This document shows positions 12,525-24,372 of a stretch of DNA of 64,000 bases, in pieces. This DNA is from Apiospora phragmitis (Eukaryota > Ascomycota > Sordariomycetes > Amphisphaeriales > Apiosporaceae). The stretch lies in NCBI GenBank assembly GCA_038363925.1, contig JAQQWL010000013.1, positions 2,232,001 to 2,296,000 on the forward strand. Reading direction: 5' to 3'. Position 1 is the first letter of the stretch. Every line of letters begins with the position of its first letter. A program made the translations under genes and the position numbers. The notes under the pieces were generated by a model. That model was given only the letters and a program-made list of their open reading frames with translations, searched no databases and was not told where the DNA came from.

Positions 12525-15500
12525 TTAATTAATAGTTACTCGTAGCGATTATAAATTAATAAGAGTAAAGAGACGGTTCTACGTTTTTACCGACGTACGG
12601 GCGACCGTGCTAAAGAGCCCCGAAAATTTCCGCCCGTTAGAGATTCGGAGGAAGAGCCGAATTAAATTAACTGTACGAGGAGGAACCCCTTTTTTTAAAT
12701 ATATATTATAAAAAAGAGACCAGGTTTCGAATTATATGCGAAACTAGTTAAACTATATATAATTATATATTTAAATAATTTTATTATATAATTTATAAAA
12801 TAATAACCCTTATTAAAATAAAATTAATTACGGTCGGCGAATTAAGATCGAGCCCAGACGTACCGAACTTAAATAAACCGATAACTTTAAACCTCGAATT
12901 ATTTATATACGAAAAAGTTTTTTAGAATATCGGGATATTTTTAATAATTTAAAAAAAAAACGTTAACCTCGTTTTTTAAAAACTCGAACTTTTAAAAATA
13001 TTTTTCGAAAAAATAATACCCGAACTATTTATAATATATTTTATATAATATTTTTTAAAATATTATATATTAAAAATAAAAAAAACGTTCATTTAAAAAA
13101 TATTTAATATAAAGTTTGAAAAATAAACCGAATACTAATTTAATTAAATTAATTATATATTTTAAAAGAAAATTTATTATTATTTTAAAAAAAACGGAAT
13201 TAATATATTAATAAACGGATCTTCTAAAAATAAGCTCGTATAATTAATACTATCGGCCGCTCTTATATACTAATAGGACCGACCGGTAGAACCGATTTCG
13301 GAAACCCGAAAAGAGGATATTCTATACCCTTCCCTAGAATAAATAGTCGAATAACCGCCGCCTAAACGAGAAACACCCGGTCTCCGTATAGAACAATCGT
13401 TCGCGACACTACGGGATACTTCAAGCTTAATATCTAACCCTAAATTCCTAAGTATTTAAACGTTGTAAGATATCGTCCCCTTTTTTTTTTCCAACTCTGG
13501 TACCGCCGGACCAGACCGTACGATTATCTGGTCTAGCATACGTTATAAAATACGATATCCCTTTAAGTCGAGCTATTTATAACGGTAAAATCGATTAAAA
13601 TAAGGTCGTTATTTTCTCGAAGGTATAAAAAAAAGAAAAGAACTATACCGGCAAGCCGTACGACATCTTTTGCGATAAAGTATAGATATTTATCGAAATA
13701 TGCCGACGGTTAAATATATTAAAAAGTTAATACTATATAGTTTTCTTAAATATTCTTTCCAGCCGTGCGGAGGTATTTTATCTTAACTATATTAAATTTA
13801 AAAAAAAATAAGACGAAATATATTATTTAATAAACTCGTATTTTAATACGATAATAAATTACGTATAATATTTTATAAATTAAATAATAACCTCTTTTAT
13901 ACGAGTAAAAAATAAAACCGCCGAAAAATAACTTATCGAAATTTTAGAAATCTTATTAAATAAGCTCTAACTTATATAACAAGCCTTTAAAAAAGGATTT
14001 AAAAAAGAGATCGCTTTTTATACCTTTATTATAAGAGCTTATTAAAAAGTTTTAAAACTTATACCGGCCCTTATTAATTAAAAGTTAATATATAAAGCGT
14101 TATTTTTAAACCTTTACGTATCGTTAAATATAATAACGAATTAAATATTATTAAAACGATATTTAATAAAAAAATTATATCGAAACCCGGCTATAAATAT
14201 ATACTTAATTAATAAACGGTTTATAAATAACTATATAAAAAAAACCGACCAGCCTACGGTAATAAATTACCGTATAATAGCCGACTACCAGGATAAAAAA
14301 GTAGCTAGCGACCCGCCGGCACCTTTCGACTAAAATTACCGTATAAAAACTAGAAATTCGAACGAGAAACTTATTAAATTTATTATAAACAAAGCTATTA
14401 ATTAATAAACTACTTAATTAAAAAATAGTTCCGAATAAAGAACTAATATCTCTAAGCATATAATAATATTAAACAAGGCCCCTTTTTTTAAAATAAGTAC
14501 GAAACGTTTATCTAAAATTAGGAAAAAAATAAAAAAAAGTTAAAAAACGATGAAAAAAAATATAATTACCTCGATCTAGAAAATACATAATAAAGTATTA
14601 CTTACTTAACGAACGCCGCGTTCTACTATCAGCTTATTAGCGAGGATATCTATTTAGAAGCTACCGTACAAGCTAACTAATTTAATCTTAATAGCCCGTA
14701 TAACTAGACTTATTAAAAAGAATTTTAAAATATCGGCGCCGCCCTATTTTTAATAATTAGAAAGCCTTAAGTAAAAGCTTACGTACGAGAGAACTTAAAC
14801 GTATAAATCGATTAAACCCCGGAAAGCGTCGAGATTAAGTTCGGAAGCTTAAAGCCTATTTCGTTAATTAAAATAATTAATATATAAAACTTATTAAAAA
14901 TAATAAAATATTATATCTTAAATATTATAACTCTTTTCTTATTTTTATTATATAACGTTAACCGGTTTAAAACGTATTATAATAATATTTTTAATTTTAT
15001 TATATAAAAAAACGGCGAAATACTTTTTATAATTAAGAAATAAGGATACTTATTTTTTAATACCGGCCGTATAAAAACGATATTATATTTTATTAAAGGA
15101 TAGTTTTAACACTTTTATTAACGTTTTAAATACCCTCGTATAAAGAAGCTTTATATTTTTTTTATAAAACGCCGGTTATAACGATATCGACCTTATTATT
15201 TTTAACGAGATTTAGAAATTCTACGTTTAATATTAAACGTATAATCCGGTATTATAAAGATTTAAATTCTCGTTATAAAATAAATACGACTTTAATTATA
15301 AATTATTATAAATATTGTTTATATTAATAAATAAAACGTACTTTATATAATCGATTCGAATACGTCCTTCTAGGCGGCTATATTCCTATATTCGCTTAGT
15401 GCACGAGATACTTAAAATGCCCTTTATAAATGCTGGATATACGTAAATTAGGGACCCCTTAATTATATTTCGTATAATCCGGGTACGTACTTTTAAAGAA

Positions 15501-18209
15501 AGTTTCGTAATTATGTACGAGTAATAAGAATTACTTATAAATAAATGTTTATTGAAAATTATTAATTAGTAGGTAAGGTTGAACGAGTGTACGTTCTGTT
15601 ACGTAGGGCCTTCGATATTTTATAAAAAGATCTCGGTTATTATATAGATATCGAGATAGTATTTTAGATAGTAATTAAAGCTTTAAACGATACGGCTGGC
15701 TTTAACGGCTTAATACCTACCTTATTCGTATTCGGAATATATCTTCGTATCGATAAGAACTTATTATCGTTATTAAAGATTTAAATACGAAGAGAAGCTA
15801 TATAGAAAGTAATAAAGATACTTCGGAAAATATATATAAATATCGATATTTATCGAGCTTTAAATACCCGGAATAAACTAGTTATTTAAGATATCTTAAT
15901 ATTCCCGCTCCGGAGTGAAGTCTTGGTTTAGCGGGGAAAAAAAGGATAAACCGGACTATATAAGATAGTAATTATTAAAAACCGTACGATTCGAGTAAAT
16001 ACTTTAAACGGTTTAAAAGCTTTTTAAATAATTCAAATCAAGCCGTATTACTGAGAAGAAGCCGGAAAATTATACGATTAACCCGAATTATAAGCAGATC
16101 CGGAATAGCCGGTAAATACCCTAAATACCGAACCGATAGCCGAGGAAATTACGGTAACTCTCGTATAACGCGGCCGAAGATAATTTAGAAAATACTTACT
16201 CTGGAACGTTCGAGCTACTATATTTTTTATTTAAAAAGAATAAGAGAATTACGAGCTAATAATTAAGCTCTGATAAAACGGGGTTATTACCTTGTCCGGA
16301 TACCCGTTCTAAAAGTCCGACGTAAAAAAGATTAATAATTTCGCCGCACGAAAGGTTTTCGAATTTATTCGATTCGACCCGAATAAGTATACCGGCTAAA
16401 GAATTTTTAAAATACGGCTCGTATGAGAGATTAAGGGTAAAATTACGAAGCCGTATAAGAAATTTAGGCTCGTAATATAAAATTATAAAGATATAAAAAA
16501 GGAAGCTATTTTAACCTAGTTATTAATAATTTAGCGGATGAGCTAAAAACTCTTTTTAGCCTTCGAACCGACCCTAATCCGAAACTTTAACATATAAGGC
16601 GAGCTACGCAATATTATATAGGCGTATACTTAATCGTATAATAAACTAAACCAACTAATTTACGCAGGCTTATTAATAAAGCTAAAGATTTAATACCTCG
16701 AAAAAACGCTATTTTAAATCGTATTACCCCTATACGGATTAATAAAGTTAAAACTTTATTAATTTAAAACGTATTATAATTATTATATATAAAATTTAAA
16801 AATAATTATATTAATATATAACGCTTATTTACTATTTATTATAAAAAAACCGGATACCTTCAGTATTATAATAATATAAACCGACGATACGTTTAGCTTT
16901 ATTATAACCCCTTTTTTTAAAAAAAAGAAGAAAAGCTAATAAAAAAACAATTCTATATAAAACTAAAAAATATCTTAACTAAAAATAAGCTAATCGAATT
17001 TAATAAAAATAAGATTCGATTAGAATTATACGATATCCTTTTCGAATAAAAAAAATAAACTAACTAATTAAAACTTATCGACCCGAAAGCTATCAATAAA
17101 AACTAACAGTACGTCTCCTAGCGTATAAAAAAGGCATATCTCGTATTTATTTATTAACTAGAGGCAGCGTACGACCTATCTACCGCCGCTCAAATATAAA
17201 CCTTAAAGGATAAAAATATCGAAAACCTGAACATACGGATCAACTAACAGATCTAGAATTAGACACGCGGCCTAAGATATATCCCGCTTAATCATTACCG
17301 TACAAAAATATATATCTTTACCGACGGTTCTTTCGCAAATAATAAAGATCTGACGTCCTAATTCGGATACCTAGTCATCCTAGGCTAAAAGCTTAGCCGT
17401 ACGAGGGATTAATTCGAAATTTAAAGCAATATTATCCACTAAAGCTCGACGAAATATAAAAGAATTACTCGAAGCGTATTAATTAACGAACTATACGGCA
17501 TGATTTCTAGTATCGATAACGGTATCGCATTTAATACTACGTTAAAAAGAATCGTACGGAGCTTCGAATTTTAAGAAGTATTAATAATCTTTTATATAAA
17601 CTCGAGATCACTTTATAAATACTTAGTTAAACTAGGAACGACGAACGAGAAAAAACTAATAATCGATATTATATCGCTCTAAAAATCGTACGAGAAAAAG
17701 GGAAATCTCGGAAATCTATTAAGTCGACGGCCGAAATAACCCCGTAAACGCCTTTACTAAGAAATCTCTAAATAAAGCCCTCGAATAGCTAGTATTAATT
17801 AATAGGTTAACCGTACGCGTAGAAGCGTACGTCGAGAGACTAGACTCGTACAGCGAATAAAAAGAGAGGAGAAAAAGAGAGATATTTTCTTCCCTAACGG
17901 GGTGTAACGTATCGCGATATATAATAACGCCCCTATCATTATTACTACTTTTATTACTATTATTACTTTTAATTAATAACGGGGAAATAATACACGTTAA
18001 CGTATAATAATTTTCCTTATTATTATTATTACTAAGGGACTTATTACTTAATTAAATTAATATTAAAAAGGTATAATATTACCTATACGGCTTAAACAGG
18101 CACCGAATACCGGATTAATATAACCCATCCGTATAAAACCTTTACGAAGGGAAAACTCGTCTTAAAAAAAAGAGCTACCTAAATTTATTATTAAAACAAA
18201 AATTACTAA

Positions 18210-18416
18210 TATTAAAATAATAAAAACTAAGGTTTTCTATATTACTTTAAAAGGGGTGCCACGTACTTACTCGCACGAACCCTTTTCTTATTTCATTAAG
18301 AGGGGTATACGATACCCCTCGTAACTAGCATTAGAAATAGATATGAACAATAGAATAAGAACGATTAAACCCCGATTAAAACCGGAACCACCGTATATAC
18401 GAGAGCCTATTTAATA
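18210..18416 (+). repeat. 3' LTR of the copia-like element
   Basis: This 207-bp direct repeat of the split 5' LTR is followed by the AAAAA duplication. It keeps more C/G than the 5' copy, for example in the ACCCCGATTAAAACCGG stretch, so the two LTRs have been mutated unequally. Confidence 0.8.
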
Positions 18417-19107
18417 AAAAACGTTTAAAAAACGGCTAACATTTATTTACAGGATCGCTTAAAGCCGTTATTATTAAAATACGTTATTTTAAAAGATATA
18501 AAAATTACCCGGGTACGTTTAAAATTGTCGAAAATAATTAAAAAAGAATTAATACTTAGTTTCTTCGCCGAATTAACTTTAATATTTATTAAAACACTTT
18601 TTAATAATTAAAAATTATAAAATAATAATTAAAAATTAATTATTATAGATTTTATTTTTAAATTACCTTTTTAATAACTCTTTATTAAAAAGATTAATAA
18701 AGCTTTAAATTAAAACGTTAATAAAATCGCGTATTTTAAAATTTAAATCGATTATTTTTAAACTAAACTTAATAATAAAACTACGAAAATACGTTAAAAA
18801 ATAAAAATCGTACCGGGATAAGGATTTATTTATATAACTAATATACGCCGGGCTAAGCAGAGGCTAAGGAGTAGGGTCGTATACGAGGACGTAGTTAACG
18901 ACGTCGAAGTGTTAAGAGGGCCTCGTAACGCTATAGAAGTTATAAAAGATAATAGCACGGAGGCGGAGGATTATATTATTATTAAAAATAACGAAAAATA
19001 ATATATTTACGTTAATTCTAGCCGCAGAAATAGCTTTAATTACAAGAGTAACGGTAGCTCAGTAAAGTAGCCCGTAAGGGGGTGGCCCGTGAGGGGGTGC
19101 TTTAGCT

Positions 19108-19324
19108 TATCAGTAAGCGCTTCGACTGGCTTGGCACCACCCCTACCACCCAGGGCCTTGCGGAGTGCATGGCGCTTTGCTCCGCCAACCCGGGATGCCA
19201 GGGCGTCAACCTCTACGACGACGGCGTCGATGAGGGCTGCGTCATGATCCGAGACTGGGAGTATCCAGCGACGGGCGGCCCAGAAGCCAACATGATGTCC
19301 TTTGTGCCTATCAAGAAGCGATAG
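19108..19324 (+). pseudogene. 3' exon piece of the transposon-split Cys-doublet/PAN protein
   Basis: This continues the exon broken at 4924. When the element and one TA copy are ignored, the frame runs straight through (…CNRG-IS-KRFDWLG…) to TAG at 19322-19324. It carries the second half of the PAN/Apple-like domain: ECMALC, then NPGCQGVNLYDD, then GCVM. It is separated from its 5' part by 14.2 kb of transposon and lacks any start of its own. Frame and cysteines are undamaged, so the break is structural only. Confidence 0.7.
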
Positions 19325-20896
19325 ACTCGATTCTGTGGAAGCTCCCAATACTGGAACATGCCAGACTCGAAAGGGTTCGAGCTCGAAGTGAGCTGGCACT
19401 GCGGGGGCTGGCAAGACACACACCATGTAGGATTTACTGGGAGGCGAGGCTGGACAGTTTAGTTTGTAAGGGGGTTACGGGAAGTAGATTCGGTCTGCTG
19501 CATCATTGCGCCAAGCCAACTATAGCAATGACACATACGTTCAGACGAAGACTTCCGATTATATCGACATCTCCTTATTCCCTTTCTACCTCTCTTTTAC
19601 AACACAACATTTGTTATGCGGCACAAGCAAAGCCACATCATGCTTGCTGGAGTTGACAAGACCACTCATCACATTAGCTTGAGTGATGACAGGCCGTTCT
19701 GTCCCTGAAGTCTATCTGCATAACTAGCCTTCGTAAGTAATGTTGGGACTGGAGCAGGACTCTGGCACGGAGGTTTGGATTGGGACGGCAGAGATCGGCC
19801 CCGCCAGCCTACAGTGCTGAGGTAATAATCGGGCCGTCCCGAGATCTAAATAACAAAACCAAAATAAAGTGAAACTCCGACAAGCCCTGCCCGCATCTAG
19901 CCGCACGGTAATTAGAGGCAGTTGAGCTGGGCCTAGCAGATGACGCAAGCCACTTCCCCCTTCTATTAGTAGAACATTGCATACGCGGCGCGGCCAATAC
20001 GGTCCCGTGTCTCGAAACGCCGTCGAGTGAGATGCGGGACTGACCGTAGTAGCGTAAGCAAGAGCCAGCCTGCCAGCTCCGATTCAATTACGCCATGGGT
20101 GTTTAGCTTGCTCGATGCCCGGCTTATAAACAACGGAAATGGAGAACATCATTGGCTTCGTGCTTTTCGGGTTGGCCAGGTAGCTGAGTCACTGCAAGGC
20201 TCCCCGTGCTGGACGGACCTTACGAGTCTAGTCCTTCGGTACACCGCTCTGTCGATCGCTAACCTACTATTGAGCCTCCTGCAGTCACTAACTGCTTGCT
20301 GTAGGCAGAGTTATGGACCACATGCATTCCTGAGGCTGGCTGAACTTCACGGAAGGGAGTACGGCCCATGTCTTGGGCCATCAAAAACGATGGCAGTAGT
20401 GGCCTCCCTCGAGAGAGTGAGCATATACGACTCACTGGCCATTCAGTACGCAGACTCAGGGAGGCATTGTATACAGTATGATCGTCCCCACGATCTAATG
20501 CCAACCTGCTGCGGCGATGGCGGCATCTTTGGATCAACCACTAGAAGCAGCCACCACAAAGCAAGTTCACCCCTTTTTCATACCAACGTAGCAAAATTAC
20601 GGTCAGAAACATGCAGTAGCTAGATCTGGAACTGTATCTCATGACCTCGGTGGCAATCGAGTTGCAGCGGTAAGATGATGCATATCCTGTCCTGTACACC
20701 CCTTACTGCCGCTACTGGGCTTCCGTTACGGCGACATGGCCAGGGGAAAAGCGCGTGGCTCCCTCACGGCCTAGCATAAGAGCCCCTGCGTCTCCGTTGA
20801 TATCGTTTCGCCAAGTCCCATGTAAGAACTTGTCATTCTGTTGTCCAACTTGATTTTATCTCATGTCACCAAGTGCTTGCAATCTCAACTGCAACC
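19325..20896. other. Intergenic, no gene recognised
   Basis: About 1.6 kb of normal composition. Open frames exist on both strands, the longest about 200 codons at 20027-20623, but they overlap each other, lack motifs and show no codon bias. The last 100 bp should contain the promoter and 5' leader of the gene starting at 20897. Confidence 0.5.
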
Positions 20897-21962
20897 ATGC
20901 ATCCCCACGCTATTCAGACGCTGTTCACAGCATGGGCATGGGCCCAGGCCACCTCGGCTCAGAATATGACACCTGAAGTAAGTGCCCAGCCAGCCCAGTG
21001 AGTCAAGCACTGTATCACCCGCTGACCAATGAATGCAGGAGTTCTGCAAGAACCAGGGATCCGACTTGAAGCCCATCATGGAAACCGATGGCACCTTCAA
21101 CGGTAACTGTCACAGGCCTAGTTCATCAGGTATGCCGTCGTCCCCCAGCCAGTCCTGCGACCGCGTCCTTTTTTGCCATACGTCTTTCGATGCGAGAGAA
21201 AAAAAACAGAAGAAGAGACGTGGTCGGGTGATTTGCCTCATGCTAATTACGAGCAGTCTGTCTTGACAATGAGTACAGCAGGCCCAATGGCGGCTACTTC
21301 TGCTGCGAGGGCGGTAGCGTCATGGCCATCCACCCGCCCACCAACGCGGCCGACTGCTGCCCGCCGGGCAAGGTCTACACCAACCCGGGCTGCGCCGACC
21401 CGCCCCTGCAGATCAGCTGCCCCGGGATCCAACATGAAGATCGTGCAGAAGTGAGTCCCCCCCTTTTTTAATAACGCCGCCCCGTCGGCACCCCCCGTTG
21501 AGATAGTGCTGAGACTGCAGCTAACCACGGAATTATTCCCCCCAAAAAGGAATGGCATCAACTTTCAGTTCTGGTGCCAGCGTAACATCATCGAGTACAC
21601 GGACCCGTTGGACTGGACCGGCAAGATGTCCGCCATGATGAACATGAACAAACGCGGCCAGGCCACGTTCCAGGACTGTCTTGTGAGTAATTAATAGCCC
21701 GACCCACTAACTTAACAACTAACCCCAGCGGCTATGTTTTTTTTGATGTTGAAGGCTGACTGGCGTTTGTGCAAAGGATATCTGCGCCGCGGATGCCAAG
21801 TGCCAGGGTGCCAACTGGTGGTACGGTAAGGGCATGTGTGGCATCAACAACAAGAAACAGGGCGGTAGCTGGTTCGCCCGCGGCGGCGAGTACAAGAACC
21901 CCCCTGACGTGGCGTGGCTGGACCGGAATGTTATTGCGATGGTCGCCGTTCCACAGCGATAA
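20897..21962 (+). CDS. Secreted Cys-rich protein with PAN/Apple-like C-terminus (paralogue of the split gene)
   Basis: The ATG at 20897 opens a signal-peptide-like N-terminus (about 20 residues, ending A-T-S-A-Q). My exons are 20897-20977, 21039-21102, 21279/21282-21450, 21550 or 21569-21682, and 21777-21962 (stop TAA). Exon 2 encodes EFCKNQGSDLKPIME. Exon 3 read in one frame gives YFCCEGG, DCCPPGKVY and NPGC, closely resembling the CC-doublet units of the gene to the left. The last two exons give FWCQRN, then CQGANWWYGKGMC, the same CQGxN core as the PAN-like tail of the first gene. The predicted product is extracellular and of unknown function. One problem remains: the CC-rich frame of exon 3 does not join exon 2 through a canonical GT donor, so either the gene carries a frameshift or the intron is unusual. 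It is the nearest neighbour, in the same orientation, of the split gene, consistent with tandem duplication. Confidence 0.6.
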
Positions 21963-22076
21963 GCCTGAGTCTTATTGGCTAATCGTATAAGACACCCGAG
22001 GATTAGCTTCAGATATTTTCCCCTCTGTTTAGATAGTGTGGGAAAGGCCTGTTGGCAAACGATCGATCATAACGTA

Positions 22077-23930
22077 CGTCACCCCATAATTGACCCCCCC
22101 CTGTAATTGACCCCCCAATAAAATTAAAGGTATAAATTGACCACCAACTCCAAATAGTCACCATTCCTTTAATTTTGGACTATAATGCAATCGCTTTCGA
22201 CTGTAGATACAGTAGATATCTCAGAATCCGATTCCTCAATTTCAAGCTGATCTGGCCCCTCCCTCGTACGTTGTATGCTCTTAATTGATGCAAATTTCGA
22301 ATTCGGGCTAATCTGTACCCTTCGTTTCTTTCGTGGCCTTGCAAGCTCTAACTTCTCTTTTAAGGACTGGATTTGCAATTCCGTATTGACTAGTAGATAA
22401 TCCTTTTCTTGGTATCCTTTTTGGATCTTCCTGAATAGCTGGTGTTGTGTAGTAAGGTCGCTTTGACCTAATTGGTGAAAGTGTCGAATCTGGCGCTCTA
22501 GATTAATAGACCTTTTTGGTGTTGACCATAATATACCATTAGCTAAAGGAGTTTGGATAGGTGTGAGGGCCTTATCTTGACTAGCTAAGGCCTGTGTTCT
22601 CTCTTCCGGTCGCTTTTGGTTACTATTTTCGAGTAAAAGAGGGCTGGTGAGTGGCTTGGTAACATATACGGGCCAAAGACCACTACCACGTTAACCACCC
22701 TTGATATTCCGAGCCGATAAAGCCTTTTTACGGGCTCTAGCATAGTATATAAGGAAGTTCCGTTTACCGATAGGAGCTGAATCCGTTAATAAGGATAGGA
22801 AACCGATCTCCTTCCGGTAATAAGTCTTTATAGCGGCGAAGACCTTAACATCGAGGGGTTGAAGAACGTGTGATGAATGAGGGGGTAAAAATAATAAATA
22901 AATGTTATTTTGGTAGTAAAGGGACATGAAATCGTCGGTTGTATGACTGCCATGTCTATCCAGAATAAGTAAACGGGCATCCTTTGGGTCGTTCGGGGCG
23001 GTTTCCGGTATAAAGACCTCTTCGAGCCATTTGACGGCGATCTCGTTATTCGTCCAGCCTTTACTGCTCGTATCGAACTTCTATCCTTGAAATTTATCGA
23101 GTTCTTGGGGGAACCATTGCTCTTGGACCGATTTACCCTTATAAATCACCAAAGGAGGGATGGCCCTGCCGATTGCCGATACATATTCCAATATGGTCGT
23201 CCAGCACCTTGAACCAGGCTGTTTTTGTTGAATAGAACGTAGTTCCGAACTGCTTACTACAAGGCCATTGCCTCCTTGGCCTTCTAAGATACCGTGCTCG
23301 TCCATATTATGTCTGTTTTCAGGTTTAATAGCCTGGATTTGAGGTATACGTAATTTGGTTAAAAACCAAGACTTGATTACCTCAGTTGATGCCCTATTGA
23401 TACGCTGGGAGTCGATACGACGTTGCCTCTTCGTCCGTAAGGCTGGGTGACGTCCAAGGAATGACTCTATCCAGTTTTTACCCAATGGCATAGGGTTGCC
23501 ATGAAGGGCTAAAACGCGCTGAGCCAGTTCCTTGATTTGCGTATGCGTTGGTGCGACGCCAAGGGCTTCTTGGGCTAAAATCCAGTCTGCCAGATGCTTC
23601 TCTTGAACTGGAGAGAGCTTCTGATAGGCAGATTTTGATTCTCGACGTGATTGTCGGCCGTGAAGTCGACTAATAAGGGTAGACCGTGGAATACCCTAAT
23701 GAAGGGCAGCCTTATGAATAGATTTACCGCTTGACACATCTTGGATGGCGGCAGAGATGTCGCTTTCGGTATATGAACGTACCATCGGTAAATTGATATA
23801 TTTTTAAAAGAATAAAGTAATTCGGATCAAAATTCGTTGAGAAATCTCTTTTTGAATCGAAATGGCGGTGAATCGTGGTGGAGGTCGACAGGGGGGGTCA
23901 ATTACAGGGGGGGTCAATTATGGGGTGACC
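22077..23930 (-). mobile_element. Fot1-like (pogo) DNA transposon, 1854 bp, lightly mutated
   Basis: The inverted repeats of about 40 bp contain a doubled TAATTGACCCCCC motif at each end (22077 onward; inverse ending at 23930), flanked by TA at 22075-22076 and 23931-23932. The outermost base differs between ends (C versus G). Unlike the AT-rich transposons elsewhere in the window, base composition is near normal. The empty site would read ATAACG-TA-CGTTAT, a 14-bp palindrome. Confidence 0.9.
22169..23785 (-). pseudogene. Pogo/Fot1 transposase with three in-frame stops
   Basis: One frame runs from ATG at 23785 to the stop at 22169-22171 (539 codons, the usual size of Fot1-type transposases) with no frameshift, but with stops at codons 30 (23696-23698, TAG), 235 (23081-23083, TAG) and 365 (22691-22693, TAA). 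The N-terminus is a psq-type helix-turn-helix (S-Y-T-E-S-D-I-x-A-A-I…G-I-P-R-S-T-L). A central CENP-B-like part follows, then DDE motifs N-M-D-E-H-G, L-I-L-D-R-H-G-S-H, and L-L-F-L-P-P-H-S-S-H-V-L-Q-P-L-D. The C-terminus is basic and acidic, nuclear-signal-like (RPRKKRR). All three stops are explicable as C-to-T or G-to-A changes at Trp or Gln codons, so mild RIP or drift is likely. It cannot make full-length enzyme as it stands. Confidence 0.85.
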
Positions 23931-24372
23931 TACGTTATCCAAGCCCACATGAATAGGATCTGACCACGACATCTTCTTAGCTGTCTCCCAAACAGTGTTG
24001 GTGAAATGCTTATATATGGATTAGAAGACCTCGACATGCCTGTAAACTTGCTATGTATTATGTATTATGTATGAACTTTGAATGCCCATTAAATGGTAAT
24101 CAAAGTTGCCGTACTGGCAACCGGGATTTCGTATTTCTTCTAATCCCACCTGTTATAAAGTATTGTTGTCGGTCTTACGCAATGAAAATGACCAAGTCCC
24201 CTTCTATAGGGAATTAGTGGTTGTATTAAAGTTCTACATGTAAATATGAGATCAGTGGAAATCGCTTTACACAGCTATGAGGACCTGCCCTGGCAACGCT
24301 CTGGAACACCGCCAGCTCTTTTGCTTATAGAGGATATACCAGGTACGTTGACTACGATGAATATCCCCTGTG
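23931..24372. other. Intergenic, 3' flank of the MFS gene
   Basis: Nothing coding is seen. It presumably contains the 3' UTR of the minus-strand transporter. Confidence 0.5.

Larger units (their letters stand above)
10456..18416 (+). mobile_element. Ty1/copia-like LTR retrotransposon, RIP-degraded, with nested pogo-B
   Basis: Two 207-bp LTRs bound the element: 10456-10490 plus 12353-12524 at the left (split by pogo-B), and 18210-18416 at the right. They begin TATTA and end TTTAATA, probably RIP-altered TG...CA. The flanking 5-bp duplication is AAAAA (10451-10455 and 18417-18421). Without the insert the element is about 6.1 kb. Near the right LTR the plus strand keeps an RNase H signature (I-F-T-D-G-S-F-A-N-N-K-D-L, about 17310-17351) and then D-I-I-S-L, V-D-G-R-N-x-P and D-A-F-T-K around 17660-17760. 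RNase H lying last before the 3' LTR fits copia order, but integrase and RT motifs are too eroded for me to confirm it. Confidence 0.7.
4925..19107 (+). mobile_element. pogo-A copy 2, 14.2 kb after nested insertions, inside a coding exon
   Basis: The termini match copy 1 (AGCTAAAGCACCCCTC at the left, its inverse ending at 19107) with TA at 4923-4924 and 19108-19109. Core segments are 4925-5821, about 10143-10455 and 18417-19107, together about 1.9 kb. The plus-strand transposase remnant is again visible around 5570-5760 (same T-E-A-I and A-L-P-P spacing as copy 1). The rest is nested: a pogo-B stack at 5822-10142 and an LTR retrotransposon at 10456-18416. Confidence 0.85.

Noticed and set aside
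20027..20623. 198-codon open frame on the plus strand
   Set aside because: No motif, no codon bias, several overlapping frames on the other strand, and no plausible domain.
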